DNA of 64,000 nt from Streptomyces canus 299MFChir4.1. GTDB lineage: Bacteria > Actinomycetota > Actinomycetes > Streptomycetales > Streptomycetaceae. The notes beneath the pieces were generated by a model. It did no database searches. It saw nothing but the letters and a program-made list of their open reading frames with translations, and was not told the DNA's origin. Below are positions 1 through 8,130 of the stretch, in pieces. Numbering within the stretch: position 1 is the first letter of the stretch; the number at the start of each line of letters is the position of its first letter. The position numbers were made by a program, and so were the translations under genes. The stretch spans positions 550,805-614,804 of the forward strand of contig NZ_KB911585.1 of the NCBI RefSeq assembly GCF_000383615.1. The letters run 5' to 3'.

Positions 1-1292
1 AGCCCCGCTGACAGCAGCGCGCGGGCCTCCATGCTCAGCTGTCCCATGGTCGCCGCGGCGCCCAGCCCGTGCCCGACGACGTCTCCGACCACCAGCGCGG
101 TACGGCCGTCCGGCAGCGGAAAGCTGTTCACCCAGTCGCCGCCGACGCCCGCACTGTCGGGGGTGGCGGGCTGGTAGACGCTGGCCGTCTGGATGGTGTC
201 GCCGCCGGACCGGGGCAGCAGTCGGCGCTGCAAGGCCAGTACCTGTGTGTGCTCGCGCTGGTGCTGACGGGCCAGGTCCACGTGGTGGGAGGTCCTGGCC
301 ACCAATTCTTGCAGGTCGAACAGCTCGCTGTCCGCGAAGGGGCGGTCCGCCCGCCGCCAGACCTCCGCGACACCCAGGACGACGGGCGGCGTGCCGTCCA
401 GGACCAGCGGTATGCACACCACGGCCACCGCCTGGTCGCCGGGCACCAGGGCACGTACCAGCCGAGGACTGCCGAGCACCCGTTCGATCGTTGCCCGGTC
501 GGGTACGACGATGGCCTGCGCGGCATCGTCACGCCGTATGGCCTGCGACAGCAGCCGGCTCGCGTCGCCGGGAAGATCGTCGCCCGGGGTCACATAGCCG
601 TCGGGCCACGCCCGGTCCGGCACCAGGGCCGCCCGCCGCAGCCGGAGGCGCCCCTGCGGCTGATCGGTGACCGCCTCACCCGTCCACACGGCGAAGTCGA
701 GGTCAATGGCGGTCACGTCACCCCAGGCCAGCAGGGACTCGGCCAGCGACTGCGCGGTCTCGCCGATGTCCAACGAGGTGCCGATCGCTGTCTCGGCGGC
801 GTACAGGTGCAGCCTCCTGGCCATGGCGATCAGGGAGACGGTCAGCCCCTCCTGAGGCGCCGCGGCGGCCAGGATGCTCATCGAAACCACCAGCTCCGAA
901 CCGTCGCCGCGGCGCAGGCGCTGGACCCTGGCGACGTGCGGCTCACGTGTCTCGAGGACCTGCCGCAGCCGCCGGGTGACCGTCGGTACGTCCGAGGGAG
1001 GCAGGAGATCGACGAAAGGGCTCCCGGCCACGGCCTCCACCCCCGCGAAGACCGGGGCGCCCAGATTGCAGCGGGTGATTCTCAGGTCCCGGTCCAGATT
1101 GACCGCGCCGAGGATTTGCTCCTGACCGGCGGGGGTCGGGTTTTCGGATACGGCTCGGCGGGCGGCATTGTCCCCCTGAGGGTCGGCGGAACCGGCGGCC
1201 GCTGCCGCTCCGTCGACTGGCATGTACTGACCCAAAGCGCTGCTGACCATGTCGAACGGTGACGCAGACGAGGGGGGTGGGGTGGAGCCCAT
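1..1292 (-). CDS. PAS/GAF-containing SpoIIE-type PP2C phosphatase (3' end outside window)
   Basis: Serine phosphatase that probably acts on anti-sigma-factor antagonist proteins, the known role of Streptomyces SpoIIE-domain proteins. The frame stays open to base 1, so the C-terminus lies outside. In order: a Pro/Ser-rich start, a PAS-like segment (LGAVNLDRDLRITRCN, about residue 60), a GAF-like segment (residues about 170-320), then the phosphatase domain with GVGGDW and VGDVVGHG, which carry the metal-binding aspartates. The ATG at 1292 was chosen because GAGAGAG lies about six bases upstream; in-frame ATGs at 1250 and 1223 are alternatives. No kinase-type HATPase domain is visible in the part present. 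Confidence 0.85.
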   Translation of the reverse strand, partial: MGSTPPPSSASPFDMVSSALGQYMPVDGAAAAAGSADPQGDNAARRAVSENPTPAGQEQILGAVNLDRDLRITRCNLGAPVFAGVEAVAGSPFVDLLPPSDVPTVTRRLRQVLETREPHVARVQRLRRGDGSELVVSMSILAAAAPQEGLTVSLIAMARRLHLYAAETAIGTSLDIGETAQSLAESLLAWGDVTAIDLDFAVWTGEAVTDQPQGRLRLRRAALVPDRAWPDGYVTPGDDLPGDASRLLSQAIRRDDAAQAIVVPDRATIERVLGSPRLVRALVPGDQAVAVVCIPLVLDGTPPVVLGVAEVWRRADRPFADSELFDLQELVARTSHHVDLARQHQREHTQVLALQRRLLPRSGGDTIQTASVYQPATPDSAGVGGDWVNSFPLPDGRTALVVGDVVGHGLGAAATMGQLSMEARALLSAG

Positions 1293-1869
1293 ACGACTCT
1301 CTCAGCTCGCTCGCCGACCCCGGCACCACGTCGGAGCCGTACCAGAACCCGGGCGACAGAGTCCCGGGATTCTTGACCGCAAACCTCATTCAATAACACC
1401 CGGGGCCGCTTCGCCTACACCAGCGGGCCCCACGGTGACGCGGTGGCAGCCGACGACCGGTGTTCCTTCGCAGTCGTTCCATGGTCGTCCCATGGTCGTC
1501 GCCGCTCTGTACCGGCACGCCGTCGAGGCCGAGTGGCACGGAGTCTGCGCACCCTCGGTGCGGGGCGGGCGGACGTCGAGTGACAGCGCGGCCCCTCGGC
1601 GGTGCGGGAGAAGAGCGGAACGCCTCAGGAGGGCGCCTGCGGCTGCCGCCCCGGACGCGAGTGCTGCGGCTTACCGCCCGTCCCGTTCGAGGTGTGCCCG
1701 GTGGCGAACCGCGTTGACACGGATGATCGCCGGACGTTGACTGAGAACACGGCGCAGGACCGTGAACAGCAGGGGCGACCGGGCTTCCGGCGGCCCTGAG
1801 CAGCCGTCGAGAAGGCGAAGGGCGACCTCGGACGGTGACCCCATCGCGACGGAAACGGTGCAGACGACG
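1293..1869. other. Intergenic region between divergent genes
   Basis: 577 bases with no convincing gene. Open frames here have poor third-position bias and cross both strands. A TTGACA hexamer lies near 1714 and could belong to a promoter for the small gene at 1870. The direct repeat CCATGGTCGT occurs twice near 1479-1500. Nothing else is supported. Confidence 0.4.
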
Positions 1870-2214
1870 ATGTACGACCAGACACGCGCTCAGCAGCCCG
1901 ACGACCGGTCCTCGGGCTTCGGGGCGCACCGCGCCCAGGGTCCCGAACCGCTGATCCCGTCCGACGAGCGGGACAAGATCGTCCGGCACCTCGGGCACGC
2001 CGTCAACCACTTCCCGGACACCCCGCGCGAGGCGCTGGAGGAGGCCGAGGTCGCCTTCGACGCAGCGGCCGACGCGCTGGTGAGGGCCCTCGCGGAACGG
2101 CGGCGGGGCCTGCGCGAGGGCTGGCAGGATCAGGATGCCGAGGGGCAGTCCACCGAACTCCGGTTCGCGCTGCGGGAGTACCGGGAGATCACCGGGCGGC
2201 TGCTCCGCGTGTAA
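1870..2214 (+). CDS. Conserved Streptomyces hypothetical protein, 114 aa
   Basis: Small acidic, helix-rich soluble protein with no signal peptide or membrane segment. It begins with a disordered stretch ending in GPEPLIPSDERDK, followed by helices around HLGHAVNHFPDTPREALEEA and ALAERRRGLREGW, and ends in a helix with YREITGRLLRV. This arrangement matches a small protein seen in many Streptomyces genomes and has no known function that I can recall. ATG 1870 is preferred over further-upstream starts because homologues I remember begin MYD. Third codon positions are strongly GC, supporting a real gene. Confidence 0.7.
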   Translation: MYDQTRAQQPDDRSSGFGAHRAQGPEPLIPSDERDKIVRHLGHAVNHFPDTPREALEEAEVAFDAAADALVRALAERRRGLREGWQDQDAEGQSTELRFALREYREITGRLLRV

Positions 2215-2342
2215 GCGGCCACGGGATCCGCACCCGCGACGGCCGTCACCTGCGCGCCCTCGCCGTGGGCGCGGGCTCGGGGCCGTCGGCGCGCAGCGGG
2301 CCGCGCCCGGGCTTCGCCGGGCCGGCGACCGGCCCGGATCCT

Positions 2343-2471
2343 TTAGATCGTCATAGTCGAGCGCCGTGGCCCGGCGGGAGCGAGGCGGCTGTTCGCGGCG
2401 ATCTGGGCGAGGCGACGGTCGACGCGGGCACACAGATCGGCGAGTTGGGCCGAAGTGTCGAGAACGTCCAT
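2343..2471 (-). CDS. Possible small ORF or gene remnant
   Basis: A 42-codon reading starting with MDVLDTSAQLADLCARVDRR. The frame continues upstream to a TTG at 2630, giving 95 codons, but that upstream part is Ser/Ala/Pro-rich, has weaker coding bias and slightly overlaps the yjbQ-like gene. The C-terminal part has good GC3 and looks helical. I do not recognise a family. It may be the tail of a decayed gene. Confidence 0.3.
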   Translation of the reverse strand: MDVLDTSAQLADLCARVDRRLAQIAANSRLAPAGPRRSTMTI

Positions 2472-2613
2472 GCGTCCGTTGTCGTTGAGCTGCCAGACCG
2501 CCCCCGTTGAACCCACTGGTACCGGTTGGCCAGGCGAGCCGGTGGCGGCCGACGGGCCGGATCCGTCGGTGGCGGTCGCGGACAGTTCGTCCAAGTCCTG
2601 AAGGGCAACTGAA

Positions 2614-3042
2614 CTAGGAGCCCGCAACAAAGGTGAAACGCACCTTTCGTTGCGGATTATCCCTATTCGTGTCCACCAGGCACACCGACTGCCAAGTCCC
2701 CAGCTCCAGCTGCCCGTTCACCACCGGCAGCGTGGCATGCGGGGGCACGATCGCCGGGAGGACGTGGTCGCGGCCGTGGCCGGGGCTGCCGTGCCGGTGC
2801 TGCCAGCGGTCGTCGGCGGGCAGGAGGGTGTGGAGGGCGGCCAGGAGGTCGTCGTCGCTGCCGGCACCCGTCTCGATGATCGCGACGCCCGCGGTGGCGT
2901 GCGGGACGAAGATGTTGAGGAGACCGTCGCGGCCCGCGGCGATCTCCCTCAGAAAGGCCTCGCAGTCGCCGGTGAGGTCGACGATCCGCTCCGACGAGCC
3001 GGAGGCGACGTTCAGGACTCGGGTGGTGAAAGCGTCTGACAT
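2614..3042 (-). CDS. YjbQ family protein (UPF0047)
   Basis: 142-residue protein of the YjbQ/UPF0047 fold, a trimeric metal-binding family; E. coli YjbQ has weak thiamine phosphate synthase activity, but the physiological role is unsettled. Family hallmarks are FVPHATAGVAIIETG (residues about 46-60), HRHGSPGHGRDHVLPAI with its metal-binding histidines, and the terminal block LGTWQSVCLVDTN. ATG 3042 is preferred over 3081 because family members begin with a short strand and GAGG lies just upstream. It is divergent from the sulfonate operon. Confidence 0.85.
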   Translation of the reverse strand: MSDAFTTRVLNVASGSSERIVDLTGDCEAFLREIAAGRDGLLNIFVPHATAGVAIIETGAGSDDDLLAALHTLLPADDRWQHRHGSPGHGRDHVLPAIVPPHATLPVVNGQLELGTWQSVCLVDTNRDNPQRKVRFTFVAGS

Positions 3043-3127
3043 GCCACCATCCTCACCCCTCGCGCCGGATTCACTCGTCATACATGACTCATCCAGCGAT
3101 ACGGCAGGTCCAGTCCGCGAGACACCG

Positions 3128-3157
3128 TTGACCGTGGACGCGCCGACTGGCTAGCTT
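3128..3157 (+). promoter_or_regulatory. Candidate promoter of the ssu leader/operon
   Basis: TTGACC (3128-3133) and TAGCTT (3152-3157) are separated by 18 bases, a good fit to a Streptomyces housekeeping promoter. The expected transcription start, about 7-8 bases after the -10, falls on or next to the ATG of the leader ORF at 3165, so the leader peptide is probably translated from a leaderless transcript. Confidence 0.5.
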
Positions 3158-3164
3158 CGGCGGC

Positions 3165-3248
3165 ATGTTGCGTTCAGTCCTGCTCACCACGCGCGGTCAC
3201 ATCGACCTGCTGCGGGTGGCCTCCGCCGCGTGTCGCCGCGGCCGCTGA
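3165..3248 (+). CDS. 27-residue leader peptide upstream of sulfonate transport genes
   Basis: Tiny ORF beginning MLRSVLLTTRGHIDLLRVAS and ending ACRRGR. The core R-HIDLLRV-S followed by Cys near the end matches the conserved actinobacterial leader peptides found upstream of sulfur-acquisition genes, where translation through the Cys codon is thought to sense cysteine supply. It sits 118 bases before ssuC in the same direction. No ribosome site precedes its ATG, consistent with leaderless translation. The attenuation mechanism is inferred from the family. Confidence 0.75.
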   Translation: MLRSVLLTTRGHIDLLRVASAACRRGR

Positions 3249-3366
3249 CGCCCCTTCCTTCCTCCCCCCCCTCGCTCCGCTGACCGGCGCGCGCACTGAT
3301 CCGTGCCGTCCCCGGTGGCGCCGAGGCGTGCCCTTCACCGGTCGCTCTCCCCCTCCGTGGAGCATC

Positions 3367-4266
3367 ATGAGCATCAGCCATGCCCCGCCCGGCTCTCCCG
3401 CGCCCGACATTCCGGAAACGTCCCCGCAGGGCGCTGTCGAGCCCACCAGCCCCGCCCCCGCTCCCGACCTCGAACCCATCGTCCCCACCTCCTCCCGCCG
3501 CACCCGGGTCCCCCGCTGGCTGCGCCGCACCACCGGTCCGGTCCTGCTGCTGGCGTTGTGGCAACTCCTCAGCGGCACAGGGGTGTTGACCGCCGACGTC
3601 CTCGCCTCCCCCGGCCGCATCGCCCAGGTCGCGGGCGATCTGGTCGCCGACGGTTCGCTGACCTCGGCGATGACGACCTCGCTCCAGCGGGTCGCGGGCG
3701 GGCTGCTCCTCGGCACCCTCATCGGCACCGGGCTCGCCCTCGTCTCGGGCCTGTTCCGGGTGGGCGAGGACGTCGTGGACGCTCCGGTGCAGATGCTGCG
3801 GACCGTGCCGTTCGTCGGTCTGATCCCGCTGTTCATCATCTGGTTCGGCATCGGTGAGGCCCCGAAGATCGCCATCATCACACTCGGCGTGACCTTTCCG
3901 CTCTACCTCAACGTCTACGCGGGCATCCGCGGCGTGGACGCGCAGTTGATCGAGGCCGGCGAGTCCCTCGGTCTCTCACGGTGGGGTCTGGTGCGGCATG
4001 TCATCCTGCCGGGCGCCCTGCCCGGCGCCCTGACCGGTCTGCGCTACTCGCTCGGCATCGCCTGGCTCGCCCTCGTCTTCGCCGAGCAGGTCAACGCGGA
4101 CTCCGGCATCGGCTTCCTGATGGTGCAGGCACGGGACTTCCTGCGGACCGACGTCATCGTGGTGTGCCTGATCGTCTACGCCTTCCTCGGCCTGCTGGCC
4201 GACTTCGTCGTCCGCTCTCTCGAAAGGCTGCTGCTGCAATGGCGACCGACGTTCACCGGCCGGTGA
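3367..4266 (+). CDS. ssuC: Aliphatic sulfonate ABC transporter permease
   Basis: 299-residue integral membrane permease of the nitrate/sulfonate/taurine importer family. The N-terminal 50 residues are Pro-rich and cytoplasmic, followed by about six membrane segments. The coupling loop contains EAGESLGLSRWGLVRH followed by LPGALPG, the EAA motif that docks on the ATPase. The start at 3367 has GGAG seven bases upstream. It overlaps the ATPase gene by 28 bases, implying coupled translation. Together with SsuB and SsuA it would import sulfonates as a sulfur source. Confidence 0.9.
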   Translation: MSISHAPPGSPAPDIPETSPQGAVEPTSPAPAPDLEPIVPTSSRRTRVPRWLRRTTGPVLLLALWQLLSGTGVLTADVLASPGRIAQVAGDLVADGSLTSAMTTSLQRVAGGLLLGTLIGTGLALVSGLFRVGEDVVDAPVQMLRTVPFVGLIPLFIIWFGIGEAPKIAIITLGVTFPLYLNVYAGIRGVDAQLIEAGESLGLSRWGLVRHVILPGALPGALTGLRYSLGIAWLALVFAEQVNADSGIGFLMVQARDFLRTDVIVVCLIVYAFLGLLADFVVRSLERLLLQWRPTFTGR

Positions 4267-5018
4267 ATCCCCAGGCGACCGAGGCATCCGGGGCCGAGGA
4301 GCCCCGCCTCACGCAGGCTGTGCGGGTCCAGGGCCTGACGCGCTCCTTCGACGGACGTGCCGTCATCGACGACCTGCAACTCGATGTCCGGCCGGGCGAG
4401 TTCGTGGCCCTGCTGGGCCGCAGCGGCTGCGGCAAGTCCACCCTGCTGCGCATTCTCGCCGGACTCGACCGGGACATCGAGGGCACCGTCCTGGTCCCCC
4501 GCCGCAAGGCGGTCGCCTTCCAGGCACCCCGGCTGATGCCGTGGAAGAAGGTGTGGCGCAACGTCCTGCTCGGCCTGCCCGGCAAGCCGGACCGCGCCAT
4601 CGCCGACCGGGCCCTGGAGGAGGTCGGCCTGAGCCACCGTACCGATGCCTGGCCCAAGACCCTCTCCGGCGGCGAGGCCCAACGTGCCTCTCTGGCACGG
4701 GCGTTGGTGCGCGAGCCCGATCTCCTGCTGCTGGACGAGCCGTTCGGCGCCCTCGACGCGCTCACCCGGATCAAGGCCCAGCACCTGGTGGGCGAGTTGT
4801 GGCAGCGCCGCGGCTGCGCGGTGCTGCTGGTGACCCACGACGTCGAGGAGGCCGTCCTGCTCGCCGACCGGGTCCTCGTGATGGACGAGGGTGTCATCGC
4901 GCACGAGCAGGAGATCGACCTCGCCCGGCCGCGCGACATCACCGATCCCCGGTTCGCGGAGATCCGCGGGCAACTCCTGGAACGCCTGGGCGTCGACACC
5001 GCCGCCGAAGCCGCCTGA
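4239..5018 (+). CDS. ssuB: Aliphatic sulfonate ABC transporter ATPase
   Basis: 259-residue ATPase that powers the SsuC permease. It shows Walker A GRSGCGKST, the Q-loop in VAFQAPRLMPW, signature LSGGEAQRASLARAL, Walker B LLLLDEPFGALD and the switch histidine in LLVTHDVEEAV, all canonical for the SsuB/TauB class. The ATG at 4239 lies inside the end of ssuC. The C-terminal 40 residues (DLARPRDITDPRFAEIRGQL) are typical of the nitrate/taurine ATPase subgroup. Confidence 0.9.
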   Translation: MATDVHRPVNPQATEASGAEEPRLTQAVRVQGLTRSFDGRAVIDDLQLDVRPGEFVALLGRSGCGKSTLLRILAGLDRDIEGTVLVPRRKAVAFQAPRLMPWKKVWRNVLLGLPGKPDRAIADRALEEVGLSHRTDAWPKTLSGGEAQRASLARALVREPDLLLLDEPFGALDALTRIKAQHLVGELWQRRGCAVLLVTHDVEEAVLLADRVLVMDEGVIAHEQEIDLARPRDITDPRFAEIRGQLLERLGVDTAAEAA

Positions 5019-5064
5019 ACTCCCCTACCCACACGCCAAGTTGCACAGAACGGATTCATTCCCC

Positions 5065-6081
5065 ATGCGACGTCGCCTCGCCCCCGCCGCACTGCTCCTC
5101 CCCCTCGCCCTCCTGCTCACCGCCTGCGGCGGGAACGCTTCCGCCGGCACCGACACCGACGGCAAGGGCTCCCTCACGCTGAACGTCGGTGACCAGAAGG
5201 GTGGTTCGGAGGCGATCCTGCGCGCCGCCGGGGAGCTCGACAACCTCGACTACAAGATCAAGTGGTCGACCTTCAGCTCCGGCCCGCCGCTTCTGGAGGC
5301 CGTCAACGCCAAGGCCGTCGACATCGGCGGTGTCGGCAACACCCCGCCGGTGTTCGCGGCCGGCGCCGCCTCGAAGATCACGGTGGTGGCCGCCTGGCAC
5401 GGTACGTCCAAGGGCGACGCCGTCCTCGTACCGAACGACTCCAAGCTGACCGATCCCGCGCAGCTCAAGGGCAAGTCCATCGCCGTGGCGCAGGGTTCCT
5501 CCGCCAACTACCAACTGGTCGCCTCCTTGAAGAAGGCCGGGCTGGGCCTCGCCGACGTGAAGGTCAAGTACCTCCAGCCGGCCGACGCGCTGGCCGCGTT
5601 CACCTCAGGCAAGGTCGACGCGTGGGCGGTGTGGGACCCGTACACCTCGCAGATCCTCCAGGCGAAGCAGGGCCGTGTGCTGCCGACCGGGGACGGTGTC
5701 ACCAACGGTCTGACCTTCCAGGTGGCGGCACCGGGCGCATTGAAGGACAAGAAGAAGGCCGAGGCGATCAAGGACTACCTGGAGCGCCTCCGGCGCGCCT
5801 ACAAGTGGGTCTACTCCCATGAGCCGGAGTGGGCGAAGGTCTGGGCCAAGGAGACGGGGCTGCCCGAGGACGTGGCGCTGGCCGCGGTGAAGCGGACGTA
5901 CACCACCCGGGTCGCGGTGGCGGTGGACCGGCAGCTCATCGCGTCGGAGCAGGAGATCGCCGACACGTTCACCTCGCTGAAGCTGATCCCGAGGAAGGTG
6001 GACTTCGGGAACTTCGTGGACACGCGGTTCAACGGCGAGCTGCCCGCGTCGACCTCCGCATCCCGCCCCTCCGAGGACTGA
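5065..6081 (+). CDS. ssuA: Aliphatic sulfonate substrate-binding lipoprotein
   Basis: 338-residue extracytoplasmic binding protein. The signal peptide MRRRLAPAALLLPLALLLTAC ends in the lipobox LTAC, so Cys-21 is probably lipidated and membrane-anchored. The mature part opens with TLNVGDQKGGSEAILRAAG and contains DIGGVGNTPPVFAAGA and GKVDAWAVWDPYTSQ, hallmarks of the SsuA/TauA family. It starts 46 bases after ssuB, completing a C-B-A operon. Exact ligand (alkanesulfonate, taurine or sulfate ester) cannot be read from the sequence. Confidence 0.9.
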   Translation: MRRRLAPAALLLPLALLLTACGGNASAGTDTDGKGSLTLNVGDQKGGSEAILRAAGELDNLDYKIKWSTFSSGPPLLEAVNAKAVDIGGVGNTPPVFAAGAASKITVVAAWHGTSKGDAVLVPNDSKLTDPAQLKGKSIAVAQGSSANYQLVASLKKAGLGLADVKVKYLQPADALAAFTSGKVDAWAVWDPYTSQILQAKQGRVLPTGDGVTNGLTFQVAAPGALKDKKKAEAIKDYLERLRRAYKWVYSHEPEWAKVWAKETGLPEDVALAAVKRTYTTRVAVAVDRQLIASEQEIADTFTSLKLIPRKVDFGNFVDTRFNGELPASTSASRPSED

Positions 6082-6120
6082 CACGGGAAGATCCACGGCC
6101 TCGCCACGGTTAGTAGAAAC

Positions 6121-7197
6121 GTGAACGACATGCGCGAGGTCGAGGTCGTCGTCGTAGGCGCTGGTCAGGCAGGACTGTCCAGCGCCTACCACCTGCGCCG
6201 CACCGGATTCGAACCGGAACGTGACTTCGTGGTCCTTGACCACTCCCCCGCCCCCGGCGGCGCCTGGCAGTTCCGGTGGCCGTCGCTGACGTACGGCAAG
6301 GTCCACGGCATGCATGCGCTGCCGGGGATGGAGCTCAAGGGCGCCGACCCGCAGCGGCCGTCCTCGGAGGTGATCGCGGAGTACTTCACGGCGTACGAGC
6401 GGGCCTTCGACCTGCGCGTACGCCGTCCCGTCGAGGTCCGCGCGGTGCGCGAGGGCAGTGCCGGGAGGCTGCTCGTGGAGACCTCGGACGGGGACTGGTC
6501 GACACGGGCTCTGATCAACGCGACGGGCACCTGGGACCGGCCGTTCTGGCCGCGCTATCCCGGCCAGGAGACCTTCCGGGGGCGGCAGTTGCACACCGCA
6601 CGGTACCCAGGGCCCGAGGCGTTCGCCGGGCTGCGGGTGGTCGTGGTGGGCGGGGGCGCCTCCGGCACCCAGCACCTCATGGAGCTCGCCCCGTACGCTG
6701 CCGCCACCACCTGGGTGACCCGGCGCGAACCCGTGTTCCGGGAGGGCCCCTTCACCGAGGACGTCGGCCGGGAGGCCGTGGCGCTCGTCGAGGAGCGGGT
6801 ACGGCAGGGGCTGCCGCCGAAGAGCGTGGTGTCGGTGACCGGACTGCCGCTGAGCGACGCGGTCCGGCAGGCGATCGCGGACGGGGTCCTGGACCGGCGG
6901 CCCATGTTCGACCGGATCACGCCCGAGGGCGTGGAGTGGAACGACGGGCGGCACGTCGACGCCGACGTGATCCTGTGGGCGACCGGGTTCCGGGCCGCCA
7001 TCGACCACCTGGCCCCGCTGAGGCTGCGCGAGCCGGGTGGCGGGATCCGGGTCGAGGGCACGCGCGCGGTCGCCGACCCCCGGGTCCATCTCGTCGGCTA
7101 CGGCCCGTCGGCGAGCACCATCGGCGCCAACCGCGCGGGCCGTGCGGCCGTACGGGACATCAGACGGCTCCTGACGGCGGAACCCGTCGCCGCCTGA
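6121..7197 (+). CDS. Flavin-dependent NAD(P)-binding monooxygenase/oxidoreductase
   Basis: 358-residue two-dinucleotide-domain flavoprotein. FAD site VVVGAGQAGLSSAYHLRRTG lies near residue 10; the second Rossmann glycine motif VVVVGGGASGTQHL lies near residue 178; ILWATGFRAAIDHL near residue 290 is the conserved ATG motif of this class. It resembles FMO/CzcO-like enzymes that hydroxylate small organic molecules with NADPH and O2. GTG start at 6121. It lies 39 bases after ssuA and could be co-transcribed, but it is not the FMNH2-dependent SsuD, so a role in desulfonation is only a guess. Confidence 0.8.
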   Translation: MNDMREVEVVVVGAGQAGLSSAYHLRRTGFEPERDFVVLDHSPAPGGAWQFRWPSLTYGKVHGMHALPGMELKGADPQRPSSEVIAEYFTAYERAFDLRVRRPVEVRAVREGSAGRLLVETSDGDWSTRALINATGTWDRPFWPRYPGQETFRGRQLHTARYPGPEAFAGLRVVVVGGGASGTQHLMELAPYAAATTWVTRREPVFREGPFTEDVGREAVALVEERVRQGLPPKSVVSVTGLPLSDAVRQAIADGVLDRRPMFDRITPEGVEWNDGRHVDADVILWATGFRAAIDHLAPLRLREPGGGIRVEGTRAVADPRVHLVGYGPSASTIGANRAGRAAVRDIRRLLTAEPVAA

Positions 7198-7206
7198 CGC
7201 TCCGGC

Positions 7207-8055
7207 TCACCCCGTCCCGGATGGGTTCCGCTGGTTCTTGTTGAACTCGGCCACGTTGCGCCGGTGTTCCTCGAAGCTGTTCGTGAAGCGGGTGTCCCCC
7301 GGCTTCACCGTCACGAAGTACAGCCAGTCCCCGGCGGGCGGGTTGATCGCCGCGCGCATCGCGGCCTCACCCGGGTTGTCGATCGGGGTCGGCGGCAGGC
7401 CCATGCGCTGGTACGAGTTGTAGGGGCTGTCGATCTTGAGGTCGGCGCCGGTCGTCCGCAGGGTGGAGCGGTTCAGCGCGTAGTTGATGGTGGAGTCCAT
7501 CTGCAACGGCATTCCGCGCTCCAGACGGTTGAAGACCACCCGGGCCACCTTCCCCATGTCGGCCTCGGTCGCCGCCTCGGCCTGGACGATGCTCGCGATG
7601 GTGACGGCCTGGTAGACGTTCATCGCGTTGCGCTGGGCGCCTGCCGCGACGGGGGCGCCGTTGAACTTCTTGTTCGCGGTGTCGACCATGAACGAGAGCA
7701 GCGCCTCGGGCGTCGTCCTCCTCCCGTGCCGCTCCAGCGGGTACGTCGCCGGGAAGAGGTAGCCCTCCGGGTTGCCCTCCGCGTCGGTGGGCAGCTTGAG
7801 GTGCGCCTTGGCCAGGGACTTCTTGGCGGTGCCCGGCGGCTGGGCGAGGGCCTTGTCGACGGCGTCGTAGATCTGCCCGGCCCGCCAGCCCTCCGGGATC
7901 ACCAGGGTGGTCGGCTTCCGCTCCCCCTCGCCCCGCAGGCTGAGCAGCGGCACCGCCACGGCGGTGCCGGCCACGACGGCCCCGGTCGCGATGAGGACGA
8001 GTCGGCCCCGGCGCGTCAGTCGAATCGTGCTCCGTGGCGGAGTGTTCCTGTACAT
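7207..8055 (-). CDS. MltG/YceG-like endolytic transglycosylase (orphan copy)
   Basis: 282-residue membrane-anchored peptidoglycan lytic transglycosylase. One N-terminal membrane helix (about residues 18-38) is preceded by Arg-rich cytoplasmic residues. The YceG domain has IASIVQAEAATEADMGKVA (catalytic Glu expected in QAEA), RVVFNRLERGMPLQMDSTINY, and a terminal YFVTVKPGDTRFTNSFEEH, matching MltG throughout. It is shorter than the usual Streptomyces MltG (often over 500 residues with a long N-terminal extension) and is not beside ruvX/aroE, so it is probably a second copy. Convergent with the flavoprotein gene. Confidence 0.85.
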   Translation of the reverse strand: MYRNTPPRSTIRLTRRGRLVLIATGAVVAGTAVAVPLLSLRGEGERKPTTLVIPEGWRAGQIYDAVDKALAQPPGTAKKSLAKAHLKLPTDAEGNPEGYLFPATYPLERHGRRTTPEALLSFMVDTANKKFNGAPVAAGAQRNAMNVYQAVTIASIVQAEAATEADMGKVARVVFNRLERGMPLQMDSTINYALNRSTLRTTGADLKIDSPYNSYQRMGLPPTPIDNPGEAAMRAAINPPAGDWLYFVTVKPGDTRFTNSFEEHRRNVAEFNKNQRNPSGTG

Positions 8056-8130
8056 GCGGGCACGGTAACCCGCATATCGTCATAAACCAGTCATATCTTC
8101 GGCTTGTCGGTTTCGGTTCAGCCGGCCGGT

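Noticed and set aside
1390..2433. Minus-strand frame of 347 codons opposite the small hypothetical gene
   Set aside because: Composition is Arg/Pro/Ser-rich with no family match and poor third-position bias; the plus-strand gene at 1870 has better coding signals.
6121..7197. Flavoprotein as the alkanesulfonate monooxygenase SsuD
   Set aside because: SsuD is a luciferase-fold FMNH2 enzyme; this protein has two Rossmann motifs of the FMO/CzcO type.
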